Part shown: piece after piece, positions 6,513 to 15,700 of the stretch | How positions within the stretch are numbered: position 1 is the stretch's first letter | Layout: each line of letters starts with the position of its first letter | Assembly: GCA_030619425.1 (NCBI GenBank) | Contig: JAUXBJ010000002.1 | Coordinates: 1-18,605 of the forward strand | Direction of reading: 5' to 3' | Length of the DNA stretch: 18,605 nucleotides | Origin: a bacterium | GTDB lineage: Bacteria; Zixibacteria; MSB-5A5; GN15; FEB-12 | Program-made: the position numbers and the translations under genes | The notes under the pieces: generated by a model | Told to the model about the DNA's origin: nothing | The model's database searches: none | Seen by the model: the letters and a program-made list of their open reading frames with translations, nothing else

Positions 6513-8388
6513 CCTCTACCGTCGAAAAGAATTCGCGCAACGGCTTGTATAGCGGCTTCGGAATGAAGGCCTGCGACACGACGATCCTCGATTCCACAAT
6601 GTTGTCGGCGCCGAACGAGCGTGACTGGCGCATGAACTCCGCCCCATCAATTCGAGTAGTTATATCGGCCGGCAGTTGAACCGAGGAGAGACTATCTTCC
6701 ACGCGGACCGTGATTATGCTGTGCTGCGTGAATGGAAACATGAAGTCGACCGGGAAGAACCGCTTCTCATTAACAAAAGGGTTCTCCACGAAACGTAACA
6801 GCGGCTGCTTCACCAACAGGTTGTTGTCCAGCCGTTGAACCAGGTCAGAACTGGTGAAGGTGAACGTCAACCGGCATTGGTTCTTCTCAGCGTCCTTCTC
6901 AAAAGAATGATTCTCCAGTTCATACTGGCAGGTCAGATTGTCCAGAAAATAATCCTCCATGAATTCTTCCGGCTCGTTCGCTTCGTACTTCTGCCCGTAG
7001 TAAACGGTATAGTAACCTGTGAGGATGGTCGTGGTGGAACAGCGCGCCGTTCCGTCCGGCTGAATATGGACAATAATATTGTCCGCTCGATAGCTCTTGA
7101 CTTCCTCCGTAGTCAATCTGACAACGCGGGATTTGTCTCCCTCGAGCAGAAACCCGGCGGCCACCAAACATTTCGGCGGCAGGATGCCGTAGGGGCAGTA
7201 TTGGCTGGCCACATCGAGAAACATAACTGTGGAGTCGGTCTGGACACAGGCGATCAGGTGATTGAATTGCTGCAACTGAAAAATCTCGGGATTGAAAAGG
7301 CCATGATTGCGTGTGCAGATCAGGACAGGCCAGGCGGACAAACCGGCGCGTCGGGACATCTCCACCAGCAGAACGTTCTTCTCGTCGGCAGTACCAAATC
7401 GGTCCACCAGCAACTCTTTTATGCACTCGTGCGAGTAGTATCTCCCCTTCTCGTCTTTTCTGGTTCGTATACTGTCGCGAACCCACTCATAGATAAGTCG
7501 TGATTTCTCCCGAGCCTCGACAGCCTCACCAACCACCCGTGGTACCAGTTCATCCAATTCCTTATCCGAACGCCTCAGGTAGTCATCGATCACCTCCTCG
7601 CTAAAGAACTCCCCAAGGTCAGACCAGTCGTTCACGAACGTTATACTCTGGTAGGCATCCTTGTACGTCACCAGTTGATAGTGCAATGCCGAAGCATAGT
7701 TTCTCACCGCCCCGGCGTAGGGTTCGTCGCGAATCGGAAGCAGGTCCTTCATCGTCCAGGTATAGGATATGATGTCAGTCCGTCGATTATGGTCTTTGAT
7801 ACCTTTCCGAGCCGATGCCGGGATGTTGTTGGCTACCTCCGAGTAGGTGAAGCCAGGCGCCAGTTTGAGAACAAACACGGACTTGGCCGTATACAAGTCC
7901 GTCTGAAAATACCAGGGATCCAGATATGTGAATCGGTTGTGAAACTGGTAGTACTTGTACTCAAGGATCGAGCCGTTCTCAATGTGGGGAAAGGAAAAAA
8001 TCTTCGATTTGAGAGAGCCGTATGATTTGGTATGAAACGCCTTCTTCTTAATCTTGTGTTTCTTGCGGTCCGGTGTGATTGTCTGAGCCTTGAGTGACTT
8101 GATTTTGTCTCCGTCGTGAAAGTCGAAGCTGGCATCGCCGGCTTCCTCTGCACCGGCCTGGTTGAAGACTTTGATGCGCACATGTCGCGTTATCGAGATC
8201 CCTTCGATGGTGACCTCAAGTTCCCCTCGGTCGAACAGGATTACGGCGTTGGCTTCCGGATACTGCCGCGGTGGCTGATAATTCCATTCCTCTTCGGTCA
8301 CCTCTCCCCACTTCTGACAATAACCAATACCAGCCAGACACAGAACCAGGAGAGACGCCACAAGCCCGATCACGATTATCTTAAGCAC
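6475..8388 (-). CDS. DUF3857/transglutaminase-like exported protein, catalytic Cys replaced by Ala
   Basis: From GTG 8388 the protein has 637 residues. It starts with a short signal peptide (VLKIIVIGLVASLLVLCLAG), then a DUF3857 domain (about 40-270) and a transglutaminase-like fold. The catalytic region reads DRFGTADEKNVLLVEMSRRAG where the neighbour has RYGDCKDMSTLL, so the nucleophile is Ala (residue 334, codon GCC). His377 (FNHLIACV) and Asp392 (FLDVASQYCPYG) remain. It is therefore probably inactive as a transglutaminase or protease. The start is set by AGGAGGAGG (8403-8395) seven bases before the GTG. A longer frame begins with TTG at 8448, but that TTG is the first part of a -35 box. 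The gene overlaps the next one by 38 bases. A structural or regulatory partner role for the active neighbour is inference. Confidence 0.85.
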   Translation of the reverse strand: MLKIIVIGLVASLLVLCLAGIGYCQKWGEVTEEEWNYQPPRQYPEANAVILFDRGELEVTIEGISITRHVRIKVFNQAGAEEAGDASFDFHDGDKIKSLKAQTITPDRKKHKIKKKAFHTKSYGSLKSKIFSFPHIENGSILEYKYYQFHNRFTYLDPWYFQTDLYTAKSVFVLKLAPGFTYSEVANNIPASARKGIKDHNRRTDIISYTWTMKDLLPIRDEPYAGAVRNYASALHYQLVTYKDAYQSITFVNDWSDLGEFFSEEVIDDYLRRSDKELDELVPRVVGEAVEAREKSRLIYEWVRDSIRTRKDEKGRYYSHECIKELLVDRFGTADEKNVLLVEMSRRAGLSAWPVLICTRNHGLFNPEIFQLQQFNHLIACVQTDSTVMFLDVASQYCPYGILPPKCLVAAGFLLEGDKSRVVRLTTEEVKSYRADNIIVHIQPDGTARCSTTTILTGYYTVYYGQKYEANEPEEFMEDYFLDNLTCQYELENHSFEKDAEKNQCRLTFTFTSSDLVQRLDNNLLVKQPLLRFVENPFVNEKRFFPVDFMFPFTQHSIITVRVEDSLSSVQLPADITTRIDGAEFMRQSRSFGADNIVESRIVVSQAFIPKPLYKPLREFFSTVEDASAEQLVLVVR

Positions 8389-8419
8389 AAGTTTCCTCCT
8401 CCTATTATCGGTTTGAAAC

Positions 8420-8448
8420 ACTTTAGTCGGATCGTGATCGGTTGTCAA
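8420..8448 (-). promoter_or_regulatory. sigma70-type promoter of the transglutaminase-like pair
   Basis: On the - strand TTGACA (8448-8443) is followed by 17 bases and TAAAGT (8425-8420); the -35 is perfect and the -10 matches four of six. Transcription would begin near 8413, about 25 bases before the GTG start and upstream of a very strong ribosome site. The pair can thus be expressed independently of the porin gene that ends at 8483. Confidence 0.6.
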
Positions 8449-8482
8449 GGAATTATCCGGGGCATCAGCACCTGTCGCGCCG

Positions 8483-9637
8483 TCAGAACTTCAACTGAAG
8501 GTCAAGTTGCAGCTTCTTGAGGTTCTCAGTCTCATCCTCCTGAAGACCAATCTCGGTGATGTAACAGGTAACTTTGAGAGCGGTGTTCGCGGCCAGTTGA
8601 ACGGCGCCGCCAATCTCATGTCCCTTCGCATCGGTACCACCACCCCCAAAGTCGGAGTGGGTAAAAATGCCTACCACGGCATCCTTTTCCAGGTTGCGGT
8701 AGGTATAGCGCGCTTCCCATGAACCCGGTTTTTTCGCCTTGCCGGCTTTGAAACCCACCAGCCAGCCCGATCCCAGGCTGTCGGCGGCCACGTTACTGAC
8801 GTAGTCCACCATCACCGTAACCGGGATTTCGTTGAATTCGGTTTTAGCTTCGACGAAAAGCTCGAAGCAGTCAAAGTCGGTGGCGTACTTGTAACTGGTT
8901 GTATCGTACGCGATACTAATATTACCCAGCGTGTCGACCACGGCTGATGTATCGACCACGGGCGACCCGGAATTACCTTTGGACTTCATGGGGTTGTAAA
9001 AGACATCGAACCCTTCGGTGTTAGCGTAATTGAAATAGCCGCCGCCGAAAGCGAGACTCGACTTTTTCTCGTTAAAGTGAAAGCGGCCCACCGCCTGACC
9101 GGCTGCTATGTACGAATCGTCACCGGAAGAACGTTCATCGATCCACAAACCGGAACCTATGAGCATGATGCTGAGCTGGTCCATATCGCACTTATAGGTG
9201 ACCGCACCCCCTTCCGGATTCCAGTCGGAGTCCCAGACCAGTTGGGAACTACCCGGTCTGAAAAACGGGTTCTTGAATTTTCCGCCGGCAATGGTCAGCC
9301 CCGGCGTGGCGTCGTGGTAAGCCTCGAAATATGCGAGATCGATGCCGACCTGTTTCGTGCTGAAAGCGTTATCGAGAGTCTGGTTAGTAGACACCGGATC
9401 ATCAGAACCGGTAGCCAACTGAAATCCAACCGTGGTATAGGGAGATACTTCCCCGGTAATACCGATCCGAGCGCGAATACGATGACGGTACCGGGCATCC
9501 TTGCCCTCGGCGTCAATCATTTCGTGACGATAACGAAGGTCGCCGTTCATCTTGATAGTCTCCCACCAGTTTCCGGCCAGGGCGTAACTCGGCCCAATCA
9601 GCAGCACCATCGCCGCCACATTAAGGAACAGTCTCAT
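8483..9637 (-). CDS. Putative outer-membrane porin-like beta-barrel protein
   Basis: The 384-residue product begins with a clear signal peptide (MRLFLNVAAMVLLIGPSYALA, cleavage before GNWW). The mature part opens with KMNGDLRYRHEMID and RYRHRIRARIGITGEV, a layout typical of 'putative porin' barrels of about 380-400 residues. It continues with alternating amphipathic strands (LTIAGGKFKNPFFRPG, LAFGGGYFNYA, SWEARYTYRNLEKDA) and ends in a terminal phenylalanine (LQLDLQLKF), the usual barrel-insertion signal. GGAGAG lies five bases before the ATG. The stop is TGA. Role: passive uptake of small solutes through the outer membrane; specificity cannot be read from the sequence. It lies upstream of the transglutaminase-like pair on the same strand with a 94-base gap that holds a separate promoter. 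Confidence 0.8.
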   Translation of the reverse strand: MRLFLNVAAMVLLIGPSYALAGNWWETIKMNGDLRYRHEMIDAEGKDARYRHRIRARIGITGEVSPYTTVGFQLATGSDDPVSTNQTLDNAFSTKQVGIDLAYFEAYHDATPGLTIAGGKFKNPFFRPGSSQLVWDSDWNPEGGAVTYKCDMDQLSIMLIGSGLWIDERSSGDDSYIAAGQAVGRFHFNEKKSSLAFGGGYFNYANTEGFDVFYNPMKSKGNSGSPVVDTSAVVDTLGNISIAYDTTSYKYATDFDCFELFVEAKTEFNEIPVTVMVDYVSNVAADSLGSGWLVGFKAGKAKKPGSWEARYTYRNLEKDAVVGIFTHSDFGGGGTDAKGHEIGGAVQLAANTALKVTCYITEIGLQEDETENLKKLQLDLQLKF

Positions 9638-9742
9638 TGTCTCTCCAGAGTTTGATTTCGTGTTCTTTCTTTTGACTCATCAAGATGCGCGCGCTGCATC
9701 CTGGTCGGATAAAACAGTTCGTTTGTTAGGATAGTGTTGGGG

Positions 9743-9757
9743 GATGGTCAGACCATC
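9743..9757. promoter_or_regulatory. 15-bp perfect palindrome upstream of the porin gene
   Basis: GATGGTCAGACCATC is a perfect inverted repeat with a one-base centre, about 105 bases before the porin start. It has the size of a dimeric regulator site, but no convincing promoter boxes were found beside it, so the role is a guess. Confidence 0.3.
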
Positions 9758-9795
9758 ATAAAATTCTTGCGGTGACGATTGACGACGCATCAGGC

Positions 9796-9835
9796 TTTTC
9801 GGGTGGCGTCGGGCGACCTCACCCGATGCCTGCTT
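9796..9835. repeat. 40-bp direct repeat, copy 1
   Basis: It matches 9988-10027 at 36 of 40 positions. Each copy contains an inverted pair (TCGGGTG with CACCCGA here), and the change in copy 2 leaves a G-U pair, so the stem is kept. It lies in the gene-free stretch 9638-10332. Confidence 0.6.
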
Positions 9836-9860
9836 TCACACGTGAACCTTCCAAGAACCG

Positions 9861-9951
9861 ATGATATTGTGCGCGGCAAACCTCCCGGTCTGCCCGTTTG
9901 AAGAACGTATCCAAGGTAATCAAGGGGCAGACGAGGACGTCTGCCGCCCAC
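9861..9951. repeat. Dispersed intergenic repeat, copy 1 of 3
   Basis: The 91-bp unit recurs at 17465-17556 with a handful of differences and one indel, and its last 30 bases recur at 12702-12731. It contains two hairpins: GGCAAACC/GGTCTGCC (one mismatch in this copy) and GGCAGAC-GAGGAC-GTCTGCC (perfect here). Short frames that begin in it (such as MILCAANLPVCPF) only reflect the repeat and are not genes. Confidence 0.7.
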
Positions 9952-9987
9952 AGCAAAGGCCGGGTGGCCCTGGGCGTCCAGAGAACA

Positions 9988-10027
9988 TTTTCGGGTGGTG
10001 TGGGGCGACCTCGCCCGACGCCTGCTT
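9988..10027. repeat. 40-bp direct repeat, copy 2
   Basis: Second copy of the unit at 9796-9835 (36 of 40 identical), 192 bases downstream, with the first copy of the dispersed 91-bp repeat between them. Confidence 0.6.
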
Positions 10028-10041
10028 GTGTGCAGTTAGGA

Positions 10042-10067
10042 GCCGTCAGGCAGAGACGCCTGACGGC
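10042..10067. repeat. Perfect 10-bp hairpin
   Basis: GCCGTCAGGC (10042-10051), loop AGAGAC, then GCCTGACGGC (10058-10067). There is no U-tract on either side, so it is not a typical terminator. Its plan (arm, purine-rich six-base loop, arm) resembles the GGCAGAC-GAGGAC-GTCTGCC hairpin of the dispersed repeat. Confidence 0.55.
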
Positions 10068-10077
10068 ACAAGGAAAT

Positions 10078-10124
10078 GAGATTGCCGCGTCGTCCCGCGC
10101 GGCGCGGGACTCCTCGCAATGACG
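10078..10124 (-). repeat. GTCATTGCGAGGAG-type interspersed repeat
   Basis: On the - strand this reads CGTCATTGCGAGGAGTCCCG, then GCGCCGCGCGGGACGACG and CGGCAATCTC. The frame CATTGCGAGGAG...GACG.GGCAATC recurs in intergenic DNA of many unrelated bacteria, by recollection and not checked here. The core GTCCCGC/GCGGGAC forms a hairpin (10092-10110) within outer ATTGC/GCAAT arms. Function unknown. Confidence 0.6.
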
Positions 10125-10332
10125 ATTGCGGCGCCGCAAGTAGACTTGCCGTTCGATGTCACATTGAACCGCGTTTTCCTGATCGACCTGCAACCCGAGA
10201 GGCGCCGATCCCGTATTGAAAGAACTGGTGCGAAGTTCGCAGGCACGAAACCAAGCCGTCCGGTATGGGACGTCGAAAGTGTCGGGTCGTGCGACTCATG
10301 ATGGAGTTCGAAGACATTCGCAGGAGGTCACA

Positions 10333-12621
10333 TTGGATAGAATTGGTAATTGCCGTTTGTTCACATGCCTGGCGTTGCTGATCATGGGATCGACATTGTC
10401 GGTATTCGGGGCCGAGGAGATGTATGTGCCGGTCTACAATCCCACGCTGGATGTATCCCGGCTGGTCGGCGAGATCAGGATCGATGGTTCACTCGATGAC
10501 AGCGGCTGGCGTCAAGCGGCTGTGGCGGACAACTTCGCCGAGAACAATCCGGGCGATCAGGTGCAACCACCGGTCGACACAAAGGTGTTCATAACCTATG
10601 ACGACGCCAACATTTACGTTGCCTTTGTAGCCTACGATGACCCAACGGAAGTGAGGGCGTCCCTTTGCAGTCGCGAACGGATAGGTGGGGACGACAACGT
10701 CGGTTTCTTCTTCGATACCTACGGTGATGCCACCTGGGCATATACTATGAACTGCAACCCGTACGGTATTCAGACCGACGCTCTCTGGTCCTCAGGACAC
10801 GGCGAGGATGGCGGCTATGATCTCATCTGGGAATCGTCCGGACAGGTCACCGATTCCGGTTTTCAGGTGGAAATGGCGATTCCGTTCTCCAGCTTGCGTT
10901 TTCCCAATAAGGATATCCAGACGTGGAAAGTCGAATTCTGGCGCAACCACCCTCGGGAGACCCATCGGCAATACTCCTGGGCGGCTTATGATCGTGATGA
11001 GTCCTGCTGGCCGTGCCAGTGGGGAACCGTCAACGGTATCCAGGGGGTGAAGCCGGGTCGGGGTGTCGAGATTCTTCCGTCATTGATTACTTACCAGTCG
11101 GGAAGTCGGGAAGGTGATAAGTTCCACAACGATGACGCTGACGGCGAAATATCCATCGCCACCAAGTACAATGTATCCTCCGACATCACCGCTGAGATCA
11201 CTTACAACCCGGATTTCAGCCAAATCGAGGCCGACGCCACCCAGATTGATGTCAACAGCACGACCGCTCTGTCCTACAGTGAAAGACGTCCCTTCTTCCA
11301 GGAAGGCAGCGATCTGTTCCGGACGATCTTCCATGCTGTGTACACGCGCTCGATCAACGATCCCCAGGTAGCGGCCAAAGTGACCGGACGCCTGGGTCGC
11401 ACGAGTTTCGCCTATCTGGGCGCGCGCGATGAACACACGCCGATCATCCTGCCCCTGGAACAGCGCAGCGCCTTCGTGGCGGCCGGGAAAAGCTCGACCA
11501 ACCTTTTTCGGCTCAAACAGACCGTGGCCGAGAACTCCCACGTGGGTCTGTTGGTGACGGATCGGCGGTTGGATGACGACGGCAGTAACACGTTGCTGGC
11601 GCTCGATGGTTCTCTGCGCCTTTCCAAGTCCTACTCGGTAGTCTGGCAGGCGCTCGGGACCTATACCGAAGAGCCCGATGACACTATGATGACCGCCGGC
11701 TACCCTGCTTACTATGGATACTATTTCGACGACAGCGCTCACACCGTTCACTACGATGGGGAGACCTACTGGGGCGATGCAGCCTACTTCGGTATCAACC
11801 GCGCGGATCGTCACCTCAATGTCGATCTCGCCTACCTCCACAAGAGTCCCACCTTCCGCGCCGATAACGGCTATCAACCGACCAACAACCGGCGGAAGAC
11901 CCAGCTCTATGCCGGGTACACGTTCTACTTCGATGAGGGGATCGTCGAGCGAATCTATCCCAACTTCACTATCGCCCGCGAATGGAACTACAATGGGGAT
12001 ATGAATGAAGAATACATCTGGTTGGAAGCCGACATCCGGCTAAACGTTGCGTCCACCAACATTCATCCCCGCTACTCAAGGTACACCCAACGATACGGCG
12101 GAGTTGAGTTTGACAATGTCTGGAAACTTCACAATTGTTTCAGTAGCACCTTCACGGGTTGGCTGTCGGCAGGTGGATCGATCAACTATGCTCACCAGAT
12201 CGCATATTCCGATACGGTTATGAGCAAGGAGACGTATGTCTCCGCCTGGCTGGATCTGAAGCCGACGGAGAAGCTGTTTATCGAGAACTGGTTCAACTAT
12301 GCTCATTGCGACTCACTTGATGGCGGCGGCAAGATCTACTCCGGGTACACCGCTCGCTCACGGCTGAGCTACCAGTTCAACCGGGAGCTGTCGCTGCGAC
12401 TTGTCGTCGAGTATGATGATTTCGGAAAAGTCTGGAGTCTTGACCCGCTGATAACTTACCAGATCAACCCGTTCTCGGTGCTGTACGCCGGTAGTTCATA
12501 CGACTATTGTGAGTACAAGATCGTGACAGATGACCAGCATGATCCGCCGTTAGTCGATCCACAGTGGAAGCTTGGCTCCCGGCAGTTCTTCCTGAAGCTC
12601 AAGTACTTGTTTCAGATATAG
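10333..12621 (+). CDS. CBM9-like/DUF5916 outer-membrane protein
   Basis: From TTG 10333 the protein has 762 residues. AGGAGGT (10322-10328) sits just before that TTG, and the signal peptide follows at once (LFTCLALLIMGSTLSVFGA). A longer frame from 10216 lacks such support. Residues about 40-220 form a carbohydrate-binding family 9-like domain: GEIRIDGSLDDSGWRQA, VFITYDDANIYVAFVAYDDP, NPYGIQTDALWSSG and VEMAIPFSSLRFP. The rest is the DUF5916 barrel with the hallmark ADATQIDVNSTTALSYSERR then PFFQEG, many aromatic strands, and the terminal strand FLKLKYLFQI. DUF5916 proteins are outer-membrane barrels of unknown substrate, common in the FCB group; a role in binding or importing sugars or oligomers is inference. 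The gene stands alone, with repeat DNA on both sides, and ends in TAG. Confidence 0.87.
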   Translation: MDRIGNCRLFTCLALLIMGSTLSVFGAEEMYVPVYNPTLDVSRLVGEIRIDGSLDDSGWRQAAVADNFAENNPGDQVQPPVDTKVFITYDDANIYVAFVAYDDPTEVRASLCSRERIGGDDNVGFFFDTYGDATWAYTMNCNPYGIQTDALWSSGHGEDGGYDLIWESSGQVTDSGFQVEMAIPFSSLRFPNKDIQTWKVEFWRNHPRETHRQYSWAAYDRDESCWPCQWGTVNGIQGVKPGRGVEILPSLITYQSGSREGDKFHNDDADGEISIATKYNVSSDITAEITYNPDFSQIEADATQIDVNSTTALSYSERRPFFQEGSDLFRTIFHAVYTRSINDPQVAAKVTGRLGRTSFAYLGARDEHTPIILPLEQRSAFVAAGKSSTNLFRLKQTVAENSHVGLLVTDRRLDDDGSNTLLALDGSLRLSKSYSVVWQALGTYTEEPDDTMMTAGYPAYYGYYFDDSAHTVHYDGETYWGDAAYFGINRADRHLNVDLAYLHKSPTFRADNGYQPTNNRRKTQLYAGYTFYFDEGIVERIYPNFTIAREWNYNGDMNEEYIWLEADIRLNVASTNIHPRYSRYTQRYGGVEFDNVWKLHNCFSSTFTGWLSAGGSINYAHQIAYSDTVMSKETYVSAWLDLKPTEKLFIENWFNYAHCDSLDGGGKIYSGYTARSRLSYQFNRELSLRLVVEYDDFGKVWSLDPLITYQINPFSVLYAGSSYDYCEYKIVTDDQHDPPLVDPQWKLGSRQFFLKLKYLFQI

Positions 12622-12701
12622 TCTGGTGAGTCATGAATAACGAATCGTGAGTAATCCGGTCGCTTTAGCGTGGTGTACGTCCCCGTGCCCCACGTGGATA
12701 C

Positions 12702-12731
12702 AGGGGCAGACGAGGACGTCTGCCGCCCACA
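12702..12731. repeat. Dispersed intergenic repeat, copy 2 (partial)
   Basis: It carries only the last 30 bases of the unit at 9861-9951, keeping the perfect GGCAGAC-GAGGAC-GTCTGCC hairpin. It lies between the converging DUF5916 and kinase genes, where the hairpin could act as a weak terminator although no U-tract follows. The rest of the gap 12622-12745 shows nothing else. Confidence 0.6.
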
Positions 12732-12745
12732 AAATCAACGATTTG

Positions 12746-15700
12746 CTAGACTGCGACGCCCACCTCTCGGTCCAGTTCCTTCCTCACTGCACCGGCGATT
12801 TTATGAAGAGTAACAGGTTTCTTGATAAAGGCGCCCGCGCCCAGCGACTGTACTTTCTGGACAGATTCTGTCTCTGAATATCCGGACACTACTATTGCTT
12901 TCTGCTGTGGATAAATCTCGACAACCTTTGTATACGTGTCGGCTCCGTCCATTCCTGACGGCATGATCATGTCGAGGATCAAAAGATCCTGAGGGTTATT
13001 TCTCAGGAATTTGATAGCCTTTTCGCCGCTTTCAACAACGGAAACCTTATACCCCAGCTTCTGAAGGAGGCTGCGAACGATATCACGCTGTACGTCGTCA
13101 TCGTCGACAACCAATACTGTTTCACATCCCCCAGCGATTTGATCAGATTCCTGCGCCTCAATGGTTTCGCGCGTAACCGGGAAATAGAGGTAGAACGAAG
13201 TTCCTTCACCAACCTTAGTGCTCAGATCGATATATCCCTTATGGTCCTTGATAACAGCGTCCACAACACTCATACCAAGGCCCGAACCGCGTTTTTTGTC
13301 GGTAGCTTTTGAGGTGAAGAAGGGTTCGAATATCTTCTCGACAATATCATCCGGTATTCCGCTGCCGGTATCCGAAATGGTGAGTTTGACGTATTCTCCC
13401 CTGGGGACACGGTTATAAGCAATGGTTACATCATCAGCGTAATAGTTTTCGGTATTGATGGTGATGGTTCCTATATCCTGCATGGCATCGCGAGCATTGT
13501 GAAGTATATTGGCAACCGCTCGATAGACTTGAGAAGGACCACCGAGGATATTCATCAGGTCTTCATCCAGGTCAGTCTCGCACACCAGTGTCTCGGGCAG
13601 AGGTTTCAACTCTTTGACAGCTTGCAGAACAACTTCATTCATGTTCATCGGCTTCATGTTGTAGTGACCCCTCCTGCCCATGGTCAAGAGATCCTGGTTG
13701 ATGTCGGCCATCTGTTCCGCCGCGGTTTCTATACTGCTGAGAAAAGTAAGGACCTTATGATCCTCTGGCAGTTCTTCCCGGATGAGTTCCGGATAAGCCA
13801 TGAGTGGCCCGAGAAGATTATTGAAATCATGCGCCACCTGGCCGGCAATGCTGCCTGCTGATTCTAATCTTTGCGCGCGCGTTTCCAACTCCCGGAGGCG
13901 CAGAATCTCGGTGATATCACGGAACATTTCCAGCTTTGATATACTGCCGTCAGAATTTTTCAAGGGCGCGTCAATGAGATCATATGTCCTGCCATTTCCG
14001 GGGGAGGTCCATTCCCAGCGCACAGTCTTTCCAGTGAACACCTCCTCGTTCCTGCAGAAAGCGCATGGTTCATCCGAACCATGAAAATACTTGTGGCACT
14101 TTTTTCCTTCAGGGGAGCCGAATTCTTTTTTGAGCACTGGGTTAACATATTCAATGTCATGGTCCTTGTTAACCATATACACCCCGTCCTCCATTGCTTC
14201 GAAGATCGCGGTGAGTTTGTCGCGCTCCATTTGGAGAACTGATTCCGCCCGCTTGCGCTCGGTGATATCCAAAGCGAATGTAATAATGACTTCCTGGCCC
14301 TGATAAAAACCTCGTTGGGAACGGACAATTTTAGGAAATACTTCGCCGCTTTTCCTTATACCCCAGAAATCATATTGCCGTGGTTTACCATTAAATGCAT
14401 CCTCGACAAATCCGATGATCTTTTTCATATCATTCTTACCCGGAGCTGACAAAAATCCAGGTGTTTTCCCTATGAAACATTCTTTGGGATAACCGTACAT
14501 GTCCACAGCTCCCTGATTTACATCAAGAAAACGACCTTCTTTATCCTGAATGTAAATTGCATCAGTTGCATTGTTAAAAAGATCTCGATAGTTTTTTGCC
14601 GATTGTTTCAATGTCTCTTCAGCTCTTTTGCGCTCGGTGATATCGCGGGCAATGCCACACAGTCCAATAATATTGCCTTCATTATCCCGCATTGGTACCT
14701 TAACGACATTAAACGTAAAAGGAACTTTGTTAACCGGTTTGGTGTGCTCCTCGCGCAGGATTTCACCATTCAGAACACGAGTATCCACTTCTCGAACATA
14801 CGCTCCGGCCTCTTCACCAAAAAGCTCACTATCTGTCTTCCCGATTATTTGTGAAACAGGTACTCCAAAGAGCTTTTCCATTGCCGGATTCACCATAGTG
14901 TATCTCAAGTTACGGTCTTTGATGAAAATGGAATCTTCGGCGGTCTCGAAAATAGTACGAAAGCGTTCCTCGCTCTCCCGCAGAGCTTCTTCCGCCTGCT
15001 TGCGCTCGGTGATATCGCGAATCAGGCCATCGTAGGAGAGAAGGTTACCCCGGCCGTCGCGGTTGGCAACCAGAACACTCGTCACCCATCGGACACAACC
15101 GTCCTTGCGCATGAGGCGATGCTCGATTGGTTCGGGGTCATCACCCGAGAGGATTCGCGACACCTGATCCCTGACAAGGTCGCGGTATTCCTGAGGAATC
15201 ATTTGAATCCACAGGTAGGGATCAATTCTGAATTCTTCTGTGGAGTAACCCGTCACAGCCTCACAGGCATGTCCATGAATGGTTTCCGCAGGTTGTCCAT
15301 CCTCGACGCGTACCGTATAGATATAGTCTGTGACCGCGTCCGTGATTCGATGGTAGCGCTCCTCGCTTTCCCGCAGCGCTTCCAGCGCCTGCTTGCGGGC
15401 AGAGATGTTACGCAGAGATGTCACGCGCACCTGGCGCCCCTGGTAGTCGATCATGCGGCCTTGTATCAGGGCCGGGAAGGTGGCGCCATCCTTGCGCAAA
15501 GCAGTGGCTTCATAGGGTTCCTTACGGCCGGAAAGCATGTTGTTTCTCACCATCTCGCGATCTGCAGGAACAACCCAATCTGTGCCGGGACGGCCGATAG
15601 CTTCCGAGGATGTGTAGCCGAACATCTCCTCGGCTGTCTTGTTTTGATCCAGACAGATCCCTCGCTCCGAGAAGAAGATCGCTTCAAATGCCGCGTCCGA

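Noticed and set aside
6475..8448. Longer start of the transglutaminase-like gene at TTG 8448
   Set aside because: The TTG is part of a TTGACA -35 box, and a strong AGGAGGAGG site sits just before GTG 8388.
9780..10130. Possible CRISPR array
   Set aside because: The repeats are of different kinds, irregularly spaced and only in pairs; there are no uniform spacers and no cas genes.
11080..11877. 265-codon - strand frame inside the DUF5916 gene
   Set aside because: It is the antisense shadow of a well-supported barrel gene and has no domain.
10216..12621. Longer DUF5916 start at 10216
   Set aside because: It puts about 39 polar residues before the signal peptide; TTG 10333 has AGGAGGT directly upstream.
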